Positions 41,886 through 52,170 of a stretch of DNA of 64,000 nt are shown in pieces. Source of the stretch: Gammaproteobacteria bacterium (GTDB lineage Bacteria > Pseudomonadota > Gammaproteobacteria > Steroidobacterales > Steroidobacteraceae); the NCBI GenBank assembly GCA_025357915.1, contig JANYLH010000016.1:1-64000 (forward strand), given 5' to 3'. The notes beneath the pieces are model-generated. The model had not been told where the DNA came from. It worked only from the letters and a program-made list of their open reading frames with translations, and searched no databases. Every line of letters starts with the position of its first letter. The first letter of the stretch is position 1. Both the position numbers and the translations under genes were made by a program.

Positions 41886-42497
41886 TCAGGCCTGGAGCCG
41901 CTGCAACTGCGCTTCGAGCTCGGCAATGCGGCTATCACGCTCTGCGAGCGCCGCCGTAACATCCGCCGCCTCGAAGCGCTGCGGAATATGCTGCGGGCAG
42001 TTGCTGTCCCAGGCGCTGATGGCAAACACGATCGCCTGCTCGCCGCGCGCCTTGTAGCCTGGCGGCATCAAACTGGCGAGCAATTGCCCATCGCCCTCCA
42101 CCACCCGCGCGTTGCCCCAGATCTTGATGCGCCGGCGGTGCGCATAATCCATCAGGAACAGGTGCGCCTTGGGGTTCTCACTGAGATTGCCGGTGGTGAT
42201 GAACTGCCGGTTGCCCACGAAATCGGCGAAGCCGAGCGTGCGCTCGTCGATGACTTTGAGGAAACCGGGCGGCCCGCCGCGATGCTGGATGTAGGGCTGG
42301 CCCGCCGCGTTTGCGCTCGCCAGGTACACGCTGGTCTGCGCGCCAATGAACTCCGCCAGTTCGGGCGTGACCGTGGTTTCCCAGGAACCGCCCTGCTCCA
42401 TGCGCTCGTAGGAGCGGCGCGAACCCTTGCGCGCCTGCACCGCCTTGACGGTCGGCGTGAACGCCACGTCGCTCGCATAGCCGGCGGCCTGCTCCAT
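41886..42497 (-). CDS. pyridoxamine 5'-phosphate oxidase-like FMN-binding protein
   Basis: The 203-residue protein has the split-barrel FMN-binding fold of the PNPOx-like family. Segments are AEFIGAQTSVYLASANAAGQPYIQHRGGPPGFL and FADFVGNRQFITTGNLSENPKAHLFLMDY, a common layout in proteins annotated as pyridoxamine oxidase-like or general-stress reductases. Residues after 170 form a short coiled coil. The cofactor and substrate are inferred from family. It is the last gene of a minus-strand set with the NTF2-like and AhpD-like genes, divergent from a LysR regulator. Confidence 0.88.
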   Translation of the reverse strand: MEQAAGYASDVAFTPTVKAVQARKGSRRSYERMEQGGSWETTVTPELAEFIGAQTSVYLASANAAGQPYIQHRGGPPGFLKVIDERTLGFADFVGNRQFITTGNLSENPKAHLFLMDYAHRRRIKIWGNARVVEGDGQLLASLMPPGYKARGEQAIVFAISAWDSNCPQHIPQRFEAADVTAALAERDSRIAELEAQLQRLQA

Positions 42498-42509
42498 GGC
42501 GACGTTCCC

Positions 42510-42974
42510 CTAGAAGCCCAGGTCGCTGAGCGCGGGATGATCGGCCGGGCGCGGGCCCGCCGCCCAGTGATACCTGCGCTCGGCGGCCGTAATCGGCGCG
42601 TCATTGATGCTCGCGATGCGCAGGCGCATCAGCCCCTGCTCATCGAACTCCCAGTTCTCGTTGCCGTAGCTGCGGAACCACTGGCCGCTGTCGTCATGCC
42701 ATTCGTAGGCGAACCGCACCGCGATGCGATTCTCGCCAAACGCCCACAATTCCTTGATCAGCCGGTAGTCGACCTCGCGCGCCCACTTGCGCCGCAGGAA
42801 AGCCTCGATCGCCTCGCGCCCCTGGAGGAACTCCGAGCGATTCCGCCAGCGCGAATCGCTCGTGTAGGCCAGCGCCACCCGGGCCGGATCCCGGGTGTTC
42901 CAGCCGTCCTCGGCCATGCGCACCTTCTGCGCGGCGGTCTCGGGTGTAAACGGCGGTAGCGGTGGTCTGCTCAT
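42510..42974 (-). CDS. NTF2-like fold protein of the DUF1348 family
   Basis: A 154-residue protein resembling DUF1348. The NTF2-like cone has the conserved [38 protein letters not shown], and [10 protein letters not shown], seen in this family. No catalytic activity is known. It is 12 nt from the PNPOx-like gene and 36 nt from the AhpD-like gene and is probably co-transcribed with both. Confidence 0.9.
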   Translation of the reverse strand: MSRPPLPPFTPETAAQKVRMAEDGWNTRDPARVALAYTSDSRWRNRSEFLQGREAIEAFLRRKWAREVDYRLIKELWAFGENRIAVRFAYEWHDDSGQWFRSYGNENWEFDEQGLMRLRIASINDAPITAAERRYHWAAGPRPADHPALSDLGF

Positions 42975-43010
42975 GAGTCACTCCGGTTCTGCTGGCAACG
43001 AGTCTTCGCC

Positions 43011-43562
43011 TCAGGCGGCCTTGCGTGCGTGGACGACCGGGAAATCGATGACGGTCTGCGCGACGCTGTTAATGTAATTGGTCCAGGTGTTGAGCGCGAC
43101 ATGCTGCACGATCTCGACGATCTGCGCCTCGTCGTAGTCGGCTGCACGCACCTTGCCCACCTCTTCATCGCTCACGTGGCCACGCTGGCTGATCACCTGC
43201 ACAGCAAAGCGGACGGCGGCATCCGCCCTGGCGTCGTGCGAGCCGCCCGCGCGGTTCGCGGCAATCTCGAGCTCGTCGAGCTTCGCCAGGTTCTTGCCCA
43301 GATAGCTGTGGGCCGACAGACAATAGTCGCAACCGTTGAACTCGGCTACCGCCAGCGCGATGCGCTCACGCGTGGCCGCCGGCAGCGCGCCCTTGGCCAA
43401 CGCACCGGACAGGCCGAGGTAACCCTCGAGGGCCGCCGGGCTGTTGGCAACCATGCGGAACAGGTTGGGCACGAGGCCGAGCTGCTTGTTGACGGCCTCG
43501 AGCAGGGGGCGCGAAGCCGCCGGGGCGGCGGCGATATTGGCGGGAGTCGAAATGCGGGACAT
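43011..43562 (-). CDS. carboxymuconolactone decarboxylase / AhpD-like peroxidase-family protein
   Basis: A 183-residue protein of the CMD/AhpD family. The redox-active motif is CDYCLSAH (CX2C followed by the conserved His), and VPNLFRMVANSPAAL is a classic uncharacterised-peroxidase segment. AhpD-like proteins act as thiol-disulfide reductases in peroxide defence. The ATG at 43562 has GGAGAACG upstream. It is the first gene of a three-gene operon and divergent from the LysR gene, which is probably its regulator. Confidence 0.9.
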   Translation of the reverse strand: MSRISTPANIAAAPAASRPLLEAVNKQLGLVPNLFRMVANSPAALEGYLGLSGALAKGALPAATRERIALAVAEFNGCDYCLSAHSYLGKNLAKLDELEIAANRAGGSHDARADAAVRFAVQVISQRGHVSDEEVGKVRAADYDEAQIVEIVQHVALNTWTNYINSVAQTVIDFPVVHARKAA

Positions 43563-43651
43563 GGTCGTTCTCCTTGGGAGCCGGTTCGGAATGGGCCGGT
43601 ATTGGCGCCATGGGTGCCAAGATAAAGCCTTCCGTTTTGTGAAACTAGACT

Positions 43652-43694
43652 CCATAATTGAGATATATCTTTCCATTTTTCGGAATAATTATGG
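43652..43694. promoter_or_regulatory. candidate LysR-type operator in the divergent intergenic region
   Basis: CCATAATT (43652-43659) and AATTATGG (43687-43694) form an 8-bp inverted repeat around a perfect 10-bp palindrome AGATATATCT (43661-43670). The block is A/T-rich against a GC-rich background and overlaps the start of the LysR gene, as expected for an autoregulated divergent promoter. The binding protein is inferred. Confidence 0.5.
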
Positions 43695-44584
43695 ATCGGC
43701 TGGCGGCCATGTCGGTATTTGTGGCAGTGGTGGAGGCAGGCAGCTTTTCCGGCGCCGCGCGGCAACTGCGCATGCCGGTGCCGACCGTCAGCCGCAAGGT
43801 ATCGGAACTCGAAGCGCAGCTCACCGCGCGGCTCCTGACGCGCTCGACCCGCAAGCTCGCCCTGACCGAGGCCGGCACGGCCTACCTCGCTGCCTGCAAA
43901 CGCATCCTCGAGGATGTGACGGCGGCGGAACGCGGTGCTGCGGGCGAGTACCAGGCGCCCCGCGGCGAACTTGCGATCACCGCACCGATCGTCTTCGGCC
44001 GGCTGCACGTCGTGCCCGTCGTTGCGGAGTTCCTCGAGCTCTACCCGGAGGTGAACGTGCAGCTCACGCTGGTGGACCGCCCGCTCCACCTGCTCGATGA
44101 ACACCTCGATCTCGCCGTCCGCGTGGGCGAGCTGCCCGACAGCACGCTGGTGGCGACGCGCATCGGCCTGCTGCGCAAGGTCGTATGCGCGAGCCCTGGT
44201 TACCTGGCGAAGTACGGCACACCCCGGACACCGCAGGAACTCACGAACCATCAGTGCGTCAATTTTGCCGGGCTGACCGGCCCGGAGGGCTGGAGCTTCG
44301 GCGTGGGCCGCGACCAGGAGCCCATCCGCATCCGCGCACGGCTCGTGGTCAATACCGCGGAGGCGGCGCTCGACGCGGCCATCGCGGGCGTCGGGCTCAC
44401 GCGCGTACTGTCCTATCAGGCCGCCCCGGCGGCCAAAGCAGGCGCGCTGGTCGTGGTGCTGAAGAAATACCAGCCGGCGCCGCTCCCGGTCAGCCTGGTC
44501 TACACACGCCAGCCGCTGCTGCCGCAGAAGCTGCGCGCCTTCCTCGACTACGCTGCACCGCGCCTGAAAGCCCGCTTGGCCTAG
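43691..44584 (+). CDS. LysR-family transcriptional regulator
   Basis: A 297-residue LTTR. The N-terminal winged HTH spans about residues 1-60 (MDRLAAMSVFVAVVEAGSFS, RMPVPTVSRKVSELEAQL) and the effector-binding domain about 90-290. The AARQLRMPVPTVSRKV helix is characteristic of the CrgA/AaeR subgroup. The ATG at 43691 matches the family N-terminus. It is divergent from the AhpD/DUF1348/PNPOx-like operon, with a palindromic operator between them, so it probably controls that operon and itself. The inducer is unknown. Confidence 0.93.
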   Translation: MDRLAAMSVFVAVVEAGSFSGAARQLRMPVPTVSRKVSELEAQLTARLLTRSTRKLALTEAGTAYLAACKRILEDVTAAERGAAGEYQAPRGELAITAPIVFGRLHVVPVVAEFLELYPEVNVQLTLVDRPLHLLDEHLDLAVRVGELPDSTLVATRIGLLRKVVCASPGYLAKYGTPRTPQELTNHQCVNFAGLTGPEGWSFGVGRDQEPIRIRARLVVNTAEAALDAAIAGVGLTRVLSYQAAPAAKAGALVVVLKKYQPAPLPVSLVYTRQPLLPQKLRAFLDYAAPRLKARLA

Positions 44585-44635
44585 CCTGGGCTCGCCGCTT
44601 CATACACAATCGGCCGTCCACCGGAGCCAGTGAAC

Positions 44636-45103
44636 ATGAAAATCCTTTACGCCATGAACCGTCTGCACGCGGAGCTCAGCCGCGCCCTCGATATCCTTCA
44701 GCCGCTGGTACTGCTGGCCACGCGTTGCTACGTGGGCTGGCAGTTCACGAAGTCCGGCTGGCTCAAGTTCGCGTCCTGGCAGACGACACTCGGCCTGTTC
44801 CGCGATGAGTACCACGTGCCGCTATTGCCACCCGACGTGGCGGCGGTCATGGGCACCTGCGGCGAGCTGGGTTTCCCTATCCTGCTCTACCTCGGGCTGT
44901 TCGGCCGGCTTGGTGCGCTGGGCACCTTCCTTGTCAACGCGATGGCGGTGATTTCCTACCGGCAGGTGCTGCTCACGGAAGGTTTCGAAGCTGCCCTTGG
45001 CCAACACATTCTGTGGGGCTTCATGCTGCTGGTTCTGATCGTATTTGGGCCGGGAAGGATTTCACTCGACGCCTGGCTGGAGCGACGCGCGGCGGCGAGC
45101 TAG
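44636..45103 (+). CDS. DoxX family membrane protein
   Basis: A 155-residue four-helix membrane protein of the DoxX superfamily. Segments are LQPLVLLATRCYVGWQFTKS, GELGFPILLYLGLFGRLGAL and NAMAVISYRQVLL. DoxX-like proteins are linked to redox balance and terminal oxidase or thiosulfate systems in some species, but this one's function is unknown. ATG 44636 is preferred; a GTG at 44630 is possible, since GGAG lies 4 nt before it. It follows the LysR gene by about 50 nt. Confidence 0.85.
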   Translation: MKILYAMNRLHAELSRALDILQPLVLLATRCYVGWQFTKSGWLKFASWQTTLGLFRDEYHVPLLPPDVAAVMGTCGELGFPILLYLGLFGRLGALGTFLVNAMAVISYRQVLLTEGFEAALGQHILWGFMLLVLIVFGPGRISLDAWLERRAAAS

Positions 45104-45133
45104 AGCCCGCGCCAGCGACGAGATCCCCTGTGG

Positions 45134-45182
45134 TATATTGCGCGCCGCTGCGCTCCGGCCCCTATAAAAGGGCTTAGCGGCG
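45134..45182 (+). promoter_or_regulatory. promoter-proximal leader hairpin before the H+-pyrophosphatase gene
   Basis: TATATT at 45134-45139 is a candidate -10. Just downstream, CGCCGCT (45143-45149) pairs with AGCGGCG (45176-45182), enclosing a second small stem CCCCT/AAGGG. The structured leader ends about 32 nt before GGAGG and the ATG. No known riboswitch class was matched; a -35 box is not clear. Confidence 0.4.
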
Positions 45183-45225
45183 GGCCCAAATAATTCAGAA
45201 CTTGATGATTTCCGGAGGTTTTCCC

Positions 45226-47289
<2,064 letters not shown>

Positions 47290-47290
47290 A

Positions 47291-48055
47291 TCAGCCGGTG
47301 ATATGCGCCAGCGCCTCGGCAAAGGCGAGCCACGGCGCCGTGCCGGCCACCACGACGCGCAGCAGGATCACTGCGGTCATGATCGCGCCGCCGATCAGCC
47401 AGGCCGGATGGGGTTTGCCGCGCGTGCGCCAATCGTAGACCATGCCCGCGACGATCAGCAGCTCGAGGATCAGGCCCGGTGCCACGGTGAAGGCAAGCGG
47501 TGGCGGCGCACCGAGGCCAGGCCGCAGGCCCGGGCCCCCGCCCGTGATCAATACGAAGAACACCCGGGCCACGGCCGCCTGCAGCACCGAAATCGTGGCC
47601 AGCAGCATGAGCCGCTTGTGCCACTCCGGGCGGCGGATGTTGGCGATGGCGGCGATCACGAAGCCCGCGAACAGGCAGATGGCGCTGACCGGCACGATTG
47701 CGAAGGCGCGCGAGCGATCGCCGTAGCCGGCTGCGAGCCCGTGGTCGAGCGAATGAATCGCGGCCGCCAGGCCGAACAGCACCATCGCGGTGGCGAGCGA
47801 TATGCCCGCCAGGCCAAAGGCGCGATGCGAGGCCTTGCGCCCCTTGGCGACGAATAACGCCTGTGTGAGCAGTAGCAGCGTCCAGGCGGAGAACAGCGCG
47901 CCGTGAATGTGCAGCAGCGGCGGCCCGACGAAGGTGCCCGGGCCCAGCTGCAACCAGTAAGTGGGTGCGAAGCCGCCGAAGGCGATCAGGACGCAGATCG
48001 CGGCCATCCAGACATAGAAGTGGCTCGCCGCCGGCGGCACGGAGGGCGTGGTCAC
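47291..48055 (-). CDS. conserved integral membrane protein (about 7 TM helices)
   Basis: The 254-residue protein has about seven hydrophobic helices. A His-rich segment LLHIHGALFSAWTLLLLTQ, HRAFGLAGISLA and RPEWHKRLMLLATI are regularly placed and could bind haem or metal, but I do not recognise a named family. It overlaps the next gene (48052-48055, ATGA). The stop lies 1 nt from the hppA stop (convergent). Functional assignment is not possible from sequence alone. Confidence 0.75.
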   Translation of the reverse strand: MTTPSVPPAASHFYVWMAAICVLIAFGGFAPTYWLQLGPGTFVGPPLLHIHGALFSAWTLLLLTQALFVAKGRKASHRAFGLAGISLATAMVLFGLAAAIHSLDHGLAAGYGDRSRAFAIVPVSAICLFAGFVIAAIANIRRPEWHKRLMLLATISVLQAAVARVFFVLITGGGPGLRPGLGAPPPLAFTVAPGLILELLIVAGMVYDWRTRGKPHPAWLIGGAIMTAVILLRVVVAGTAPWLAFAEALAHITG

Positions 48056-49341
48056 TGGCGTGGCTCCTGCAGCAATTCGCGCAGCATGACGAGCTCCGCC
48101 GCCACCATGGAGCGAAGCGTGGGCTCGAGCTCGGGTGCCCAGAGCGGAGAGTGCAGGTAGGGGAGCTTCCTGCCACTGGCCAGGGCTTCCGGGCTGACGG
48201 CACCGATGTGCAAGAGTACCGACGTCACGCCCGCGCGACCGTACTGCGAAAAGTCCTCGGCGCCCATCTGCTGGGGCATTTCGCGCGCGCTGTCGGGACC
48301 GAGCTGGCGCTGCAACGCCGCGACCAGCCGGGCGGTGGTGGCCGGATCGTTAAAGACAGTGTCGGCACTGTCGACGATCGTGAAGCGAGGCATCTGCGGT
48401 GCGTCCGCGGCCATCGCCTCCGCCTTCAGCTGCCGCTGGATCGAGGCGAGCACGTGTTCACGCACTGCTGCATCAAAGGTGCGCACCGTCATCAGCATCC
48501 GGACTTCGTCCGGGATGATGTTCGAGGCGGTGCCGCCATGAATGGCGCCTATTGTCACGACCGCGGGAGAAAGCGTGTTGGTCTCGCGCGAGACCACGGT
48601 CTGGATTCCCAGGATCGCACGCGCGGCGATCACGATCGGGTCGACCGCCAGATGGGGATAGGCACCGTGCCCACCGCGACCAAAGATGATGATCTCGATG
48701 GAATCAACGGCGGCGCGAAAGTAGCCGGCATGGAAACCGACCACCCCGGAGGGGAGCGACGGCTCGTCGTGCATCCCGAGCGCGAAATCCGGCTTGGGAA
48801 ATCGCGTGAACAGCCCGTCGGCCAGCATCGCCGCCGCACCGTTACCGAGCTCTTCTGCCGGCTGCCCGACCAGCATCAGCGTGCCGTGCCAACGCTCGCG
48901 CTGCTGGGCCATGATCTTCGCCGTGCCGTACCAGGCCGTCATGTGCAGGTCGTGGCCGCAGGCGTGCGCCAGGTGCACGGTCGCGCCCGCCGCATCCAGC
49001 GTGGTCACCGTGCTGGCAAAAGGCAGCCCGGTCTTCTCCTCGACGGGCAGCGCGTCAAGCTCCGTGCGCAACATCACGGTCGGGCCGGGCCCGTTGTGCA
49101 GCAACGCCACCAGGCCGGTTTTCCCGACGCCGGTGGTCACTTCGTAACCCAGTGCCCGCAGCCGCCCGGCCAGTGCCGCGGCCGTCCGGACCTCGTGAAA
49201 CCCGAGCTCCGGGTGCTGGTGCAGGTCCTTGTAGAGCGCTTCGAGCTCGGGCTCGAGCGCGGCCACTTCGGGAACTCCGGCACGCGCGGGCAACGCAGCC
49301 ACCGCGGCGAGGGCCAACCAGGCAAGCAGCCGAATTCTCAT
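48052..49341 (-). CDS. exported M20-family metallo-amidohydrolase/peptidase
   Basis: The 429-residue enzyme has a signal peptide (MRIRLLAWLALAAVAALPARAG), so it is probably periplasmic. Core M20D features: HQHPELGFHE, LRTELDALPVEEKTGL, HACGHDLHMTAWYGTA, GQPAEELGNGA and the C-terminal GAEDFSQYG. The layout is that of aminobenzoyl-glutamate or N-acyl-amino-acid amidohydrolases. The substrate is not known. The start overlaps the amidohydrolase stop by 4 nt, and the two are probably expressed together. Confidence 0.92.
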   Translation of the reverse strand: MRIRLLAWLALAAVAALPARAGVPEVAALEPELEALYKDLHQHPELGFHEVRTAAALAGRLRALGYEVTTGVGKTGLVALLHNGPGPTVMLRTELDALPVEEKTGLPFASTVTTLDAAGATVHLAHACGHDLHMTAWYGTAKIMAQQRERWHGTLMLVGQPAEELGNGAAAMLADGLFTRFPKPDFALGMHDEPSLPSGVVGFHAGYFRAAVDSIEIIIFGRGGHGAYPHLAVDPIVIAARAILGIQTVVSRETNTLSPAVVTIGAIHGGTASNIIPDEVRMLMTVRTFDAAVREHVLASIQRQLKAEAMAADAPQMPRFTIVDSADTVFNDPATTARLVAALQRQLGPDSAREMPQQMGAEDFSQYGRAGVTSVLLHIGAVSPEALASGRKLPYLHSPLWAPELEPTLRSMVAAELVMLRELLQEPRQ

Positions 49342-50819
49342 CGCACACCCACCTGTCCACGCACTGACTCGATCAGGAGCCGGGAATCATAACCGGTACC
49401 GTCCTTGAACACGGTCTCAACGTTTTCGATATCGCTGATCTGTTTTGCCGGATCACCCTTGACGAGCACGAGGTTCGCGCGCTTGCCGACCGCCAGCGTA
49501 CCGATGTCCGCCTCGCGCCCCAGGTAGCGCGCGCCGTTTTCGGTTGCGACCTGGATCGCCTCGACCGGAGTGAAGCCGGCTTCGACCAGCAGCTCGATTT
49601 CCCGTTGATTGCCGAACCCGGGCACTACACCCCCGCTCCCGGTTGGGTCGGGGCCGGCCAGCAACAGGCCGCCGGCAGCCGCGAATGCGCGCTCGAAATC
49701 CATCTCCTTGCGAAACAGTGCAACGCTGGTCGCATCCGCCGGATCGAGCGAAGCGCGTTCGGTCAGGTAACTCTCGCGGGCGCCGGTCGACATGGCATCC
49801 AGCGAGCGACGCTGCGGCGGCGGCCGGCCTGGCACGTACAACTCGAACACCGGCAGCGTTGAGGTCACCGCGACGTGGTGTTCGACCAGCAGCCTGATCA
49901 GCGCGGTGACGTCCGCTCCGTCAATGGTGTGCGCCTGCCAGGACGCGTCGAGGTCGCGACCGCGCGGACACACGTCAGCTTTCTTGCCCGTCACGAACTC
50001 GGTGTCGGTGTAGACCGGGCCGTGCTCGAAATCGTCGATTCCCGCGGCCACCGCTTCGGGCCAGGTGACGGAACACAGGTGTCCGGTGATCTTCATGCCG
50101 CGCGCGTGGGCCGCGCCGGCGGCGGCAGCGAGTTCGTCGCGCGTGATGTTCATGTAGGCCTTGAACGAGGTCATGCCCGATTCCGCCCAGAACGCGACGA
50201 AGCGGCGCGCATCCTCGGCGCCCTTGAGTTCACGCATCTGCGCGAACGGCGTCGGCCCACCCTCCAGGTACGGTGCGGTCAGATCGACATCGGGGCCGGG
50301 CATCAGCCCGGCCCCGATGCGATCGTGCACCTTGATGTCGGTGTAAGGCTCGACGCTGCCGGTGGTCCGAAGCGTGGTGACGCCACCGGCGAGATACAGG
50401 CGCGGCGCCGTGTAGGCAATCTCATTGGCCTGGAATCCGGGTTCGAAGCTCTTGCCGTCGCCGCGCTGCACCGCATTCGAGGCGGAGTAGTAGAAGTGAT
50501 CGTGCATGCTGACGAGCCCCGGCAGCACGGTGTAGCCGGCGTAATCGTGCACCTCGGCGCCTGCAGGCACGGCCGTGCCCGACGCGGGTCCGATCGCCGT
50601 GATGCGTCCGTTTGCGAACACCACGGTCTGGTCGGCGCGTGGCGCGGCGCCCGTGCCGTCGATGACGCTCACATGCCGCAGCGCTAAAGTCGGCGCCGAG
50701 AGGGTCACGTACGGCATGACTTCAGGCCCCGGAGCCGCCAGGGCGCAGCCGTCTGTGGCCCAGGCCGCGGCTGCAGTTGTGACCGCGATCAGCGCGGTGT
50801 TCTTCCACTGTCTGTGCAT
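49338..50819 (-). CDS. exported amidohydrolase of the imidazolonepropionase/prolidase-like family
   Basis: A 493-residue metallo-dependent hydrolase with a signal peptide (KNTALIAVTTAAAAWATDGCALAAPG). It has an N-terminal beta-sandwich (LRHVSVIDGTGAAPRADQTV), the metal site VLPGLVSMHDHFY, where the usual HTH is HDH, and a TIM barrel with ITGHLCSVTWPEA, DFEHGPV and GPDPTGSGGVVPG. The C-terminal segment ENGARYLGREADIGTLAVGK is typical of the family. Its substrate (dipeptide, lactam or ester) is unknown. It overlaps the M20 gene by 4 nt and lies about 95 nt downstream of the DUF2891 gene. Confidence 0.92.
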   Translation of the reverse strand: MHRQWKNTALIAVTTAAAAWATDGCALAAPGPEVMPYVTLSAPTLALRHVSVIDGTGAAPRADQTVVFANGRITAIGPASGTAVPAGAEVHDYAGYTVLPGLVSMHDHFYYSASNAVQRGDGKSFEPGFQANEIAYTAPRLYLAGGVTTLRTTGSVEPYTDIKVHDRIGAGLMPGPDVDLTAPYLEGGPTPFAQMRELKGAEDARRFVAFWAESGMTSFKAYMNITRDELAAAAGAAHARGMKITGHLCSVTWPEAVAAGIDDFEHGPVYTDTEFVTGKKADVCPRGRDLDASWQAHTIDGADVTALIRLLVEHHVAVTSTLPVFELYVPGRPPPQRRSLDAMSTGARESYLTERASLDPADATSVALFRKEMDFERAFAAAGGLLLAGPDPTGSGGVVPGFGNQREIELLVEAGFTPVEAIQVATENGARYLGREADIGTLAVGKRANLVLVKGDPAKQISDIENVETVFKDGTGYDSRLLIESVRGQVGVR

Positions 50820-50913
50820 CAGCCGCTTCCCCGGCTCGGGTCGTCTTGGCCCGGAGCGAACATCCTCGGGGCGCGAATCGGTACATGTACTCCGTTACAG
50901 GTAACGCGCGAAT

Positions 50914-52020
50914 TCACTGCAGTCCCGCCCCCGTCGTCAGATAGACCGCGAAGGTGCCGAGCCAATGGCCGCCCTCATAGTACTCGCCGGTCACGGCCGG
51001 GAGCGCCGCGTCGCGATGGCGCGCGGCCGCTGCCAGCAGTGCACCAGCGCGGTAGTCGCCCGGCGCAAGCCCGTGCGCGATGCCCTCCAGCATCCACGCC
51101 CGGCTCAGGTTCAGGCCGTCCAGATGCGCGAGCTTCGGATCGGACCGGTCGGTGACCACGGCGGGCATGAGCCAGGGTGCGCTGGCACGCCGTGGAATGC
51201 CGGGCAGGAACGCCGACAACCAGCGGCCAAAAGCTTCATGGTCCAGCACACGGCGCATGAAATCCGCTTCGGCGAGGCAGGGTGAGAGAAAATCCTCCCC
51301 GGAAGGCTCGTAGTTCAGTGGGCAATCGCGATCGCCGTAATAAAACCGCGCGGCAGCATCGGTGAGCGCGAGGCGCATCTGCGCGTCGCCGGCGACGCCC
51401 GCCCAATCCCAGATCAACCCGAAGGCGAACGCGGTCTGATCGTGTTCGCCGAAGCGGATCGGATAGTGGAGTCTGGGCAGCCAGCTTTGCACTCGTGCGG
51501 CCGCCTCCAACTCCAGTGGGCGCAGCGCCTCCAGCCCCTGTTGCGCCTGCGGGTCGTGCCACTGGCGCAGTTCCGCGCACAGCTGCAGGAGCCAGGCAAG
51601 TCCATAGGGACGCTCGAACGAAGCGCGGTCAGCGCGCCGCAGGTAGGCCACTTCGCCGGCGATGTTCCCCACGGTGAGACTGCGCGCCACTGCCGCGCGC
51701 GCCGCCGGAGCGAACGGCGCATCTGGAAACAGGCGCAGCAAGCGCACCAGCAGCCAGTGACCATGGACGTCCGAGTGCCAGTCGAGGCAACCGTAGAACG
51801 CCGGCGTGAGTTCATGCGGCGGCCGCGCGTCGGCGTCGCTGTCCAGCGTGTGGCTGACGTGGTTGGGATATTCCTCGTGCAGGCACTTGAGCGCGAGGTT
51901 GGCAAAACGCACCGCAGCGGCAGCGTCGAGCGGCTGGCCGGCGGGCGCGCTTGCCGCAAAAGCGGTAACCGGACACACCGCAAGCGTGAGCAGCATCACA
52001 GTGCGGACGACTCGACGCAT
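50914..52020 (-). CDS. exported DUF2891 family protein
   Basis: This 368-residue protein has a signal peptide (RRVVRTVMLLTLAVCPVTAFA). The body matches DUF2891 (HELTPAFYGCLDWHSDVHGHWLLVRLL, YGLAWLLQLCAELRQW, NYEPSGEDFLSPCLAEADFM), with conserved aromatic and acidic residues like those of (alpha/alpha)6-barrel glycan enzymes. No function is established. A plausible ATG at 52020 is used; longer in-frame readings upstream are rejected because they cross into the permease gene. It is divergent from the APC permease. Confidence 0.88.
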   Translation of the reverse strand: MRRVVRTVMLLTLAVCPVTAFAASAPAGQPLDAAAAVRFANLALKCLHEEYPNHVSHTLDSDADARPPHELTPAFYGCLDWHSDVHGHWLLVRLLRLFPDAPFAPAARAAVARSLTVGNIAGEVAYLRRADRASFERPYGLAWLLQLCAELRQWHDPQAQQGLEALRPLELEAAARVQSWLPRLHYPIRFGEHDQTAFAFGLIWDWAGVAGDAQMRLALTDAAARFYYGDRDCPLNYEPSGEDFLSPCLAEADFMRRVLDHEAFGRWLSAFLPGIPRRASAPWLMPAVVTDRSDPKLAHLDGLNLSRAWMLEGIAHGLAPGDYRAGALLAAAARHRDAALPAVTGEYYEGGHWLGTFAVYLTTGAGLQ

Positions 52021-52170
52021 CAGCAGCCCCCGTTGGTTCGTGCCAGGAGGCATTGTGCAGCATATGACCCGAGCGTCGATAGTTTCCAGCGCCCAGTCAC
52101 TGGCCGCCAGCGGCACACTGTGCGAGGCTTCACCCTTGCGGCCAACGCCTTGGGTACAGGTTTCCGATTC

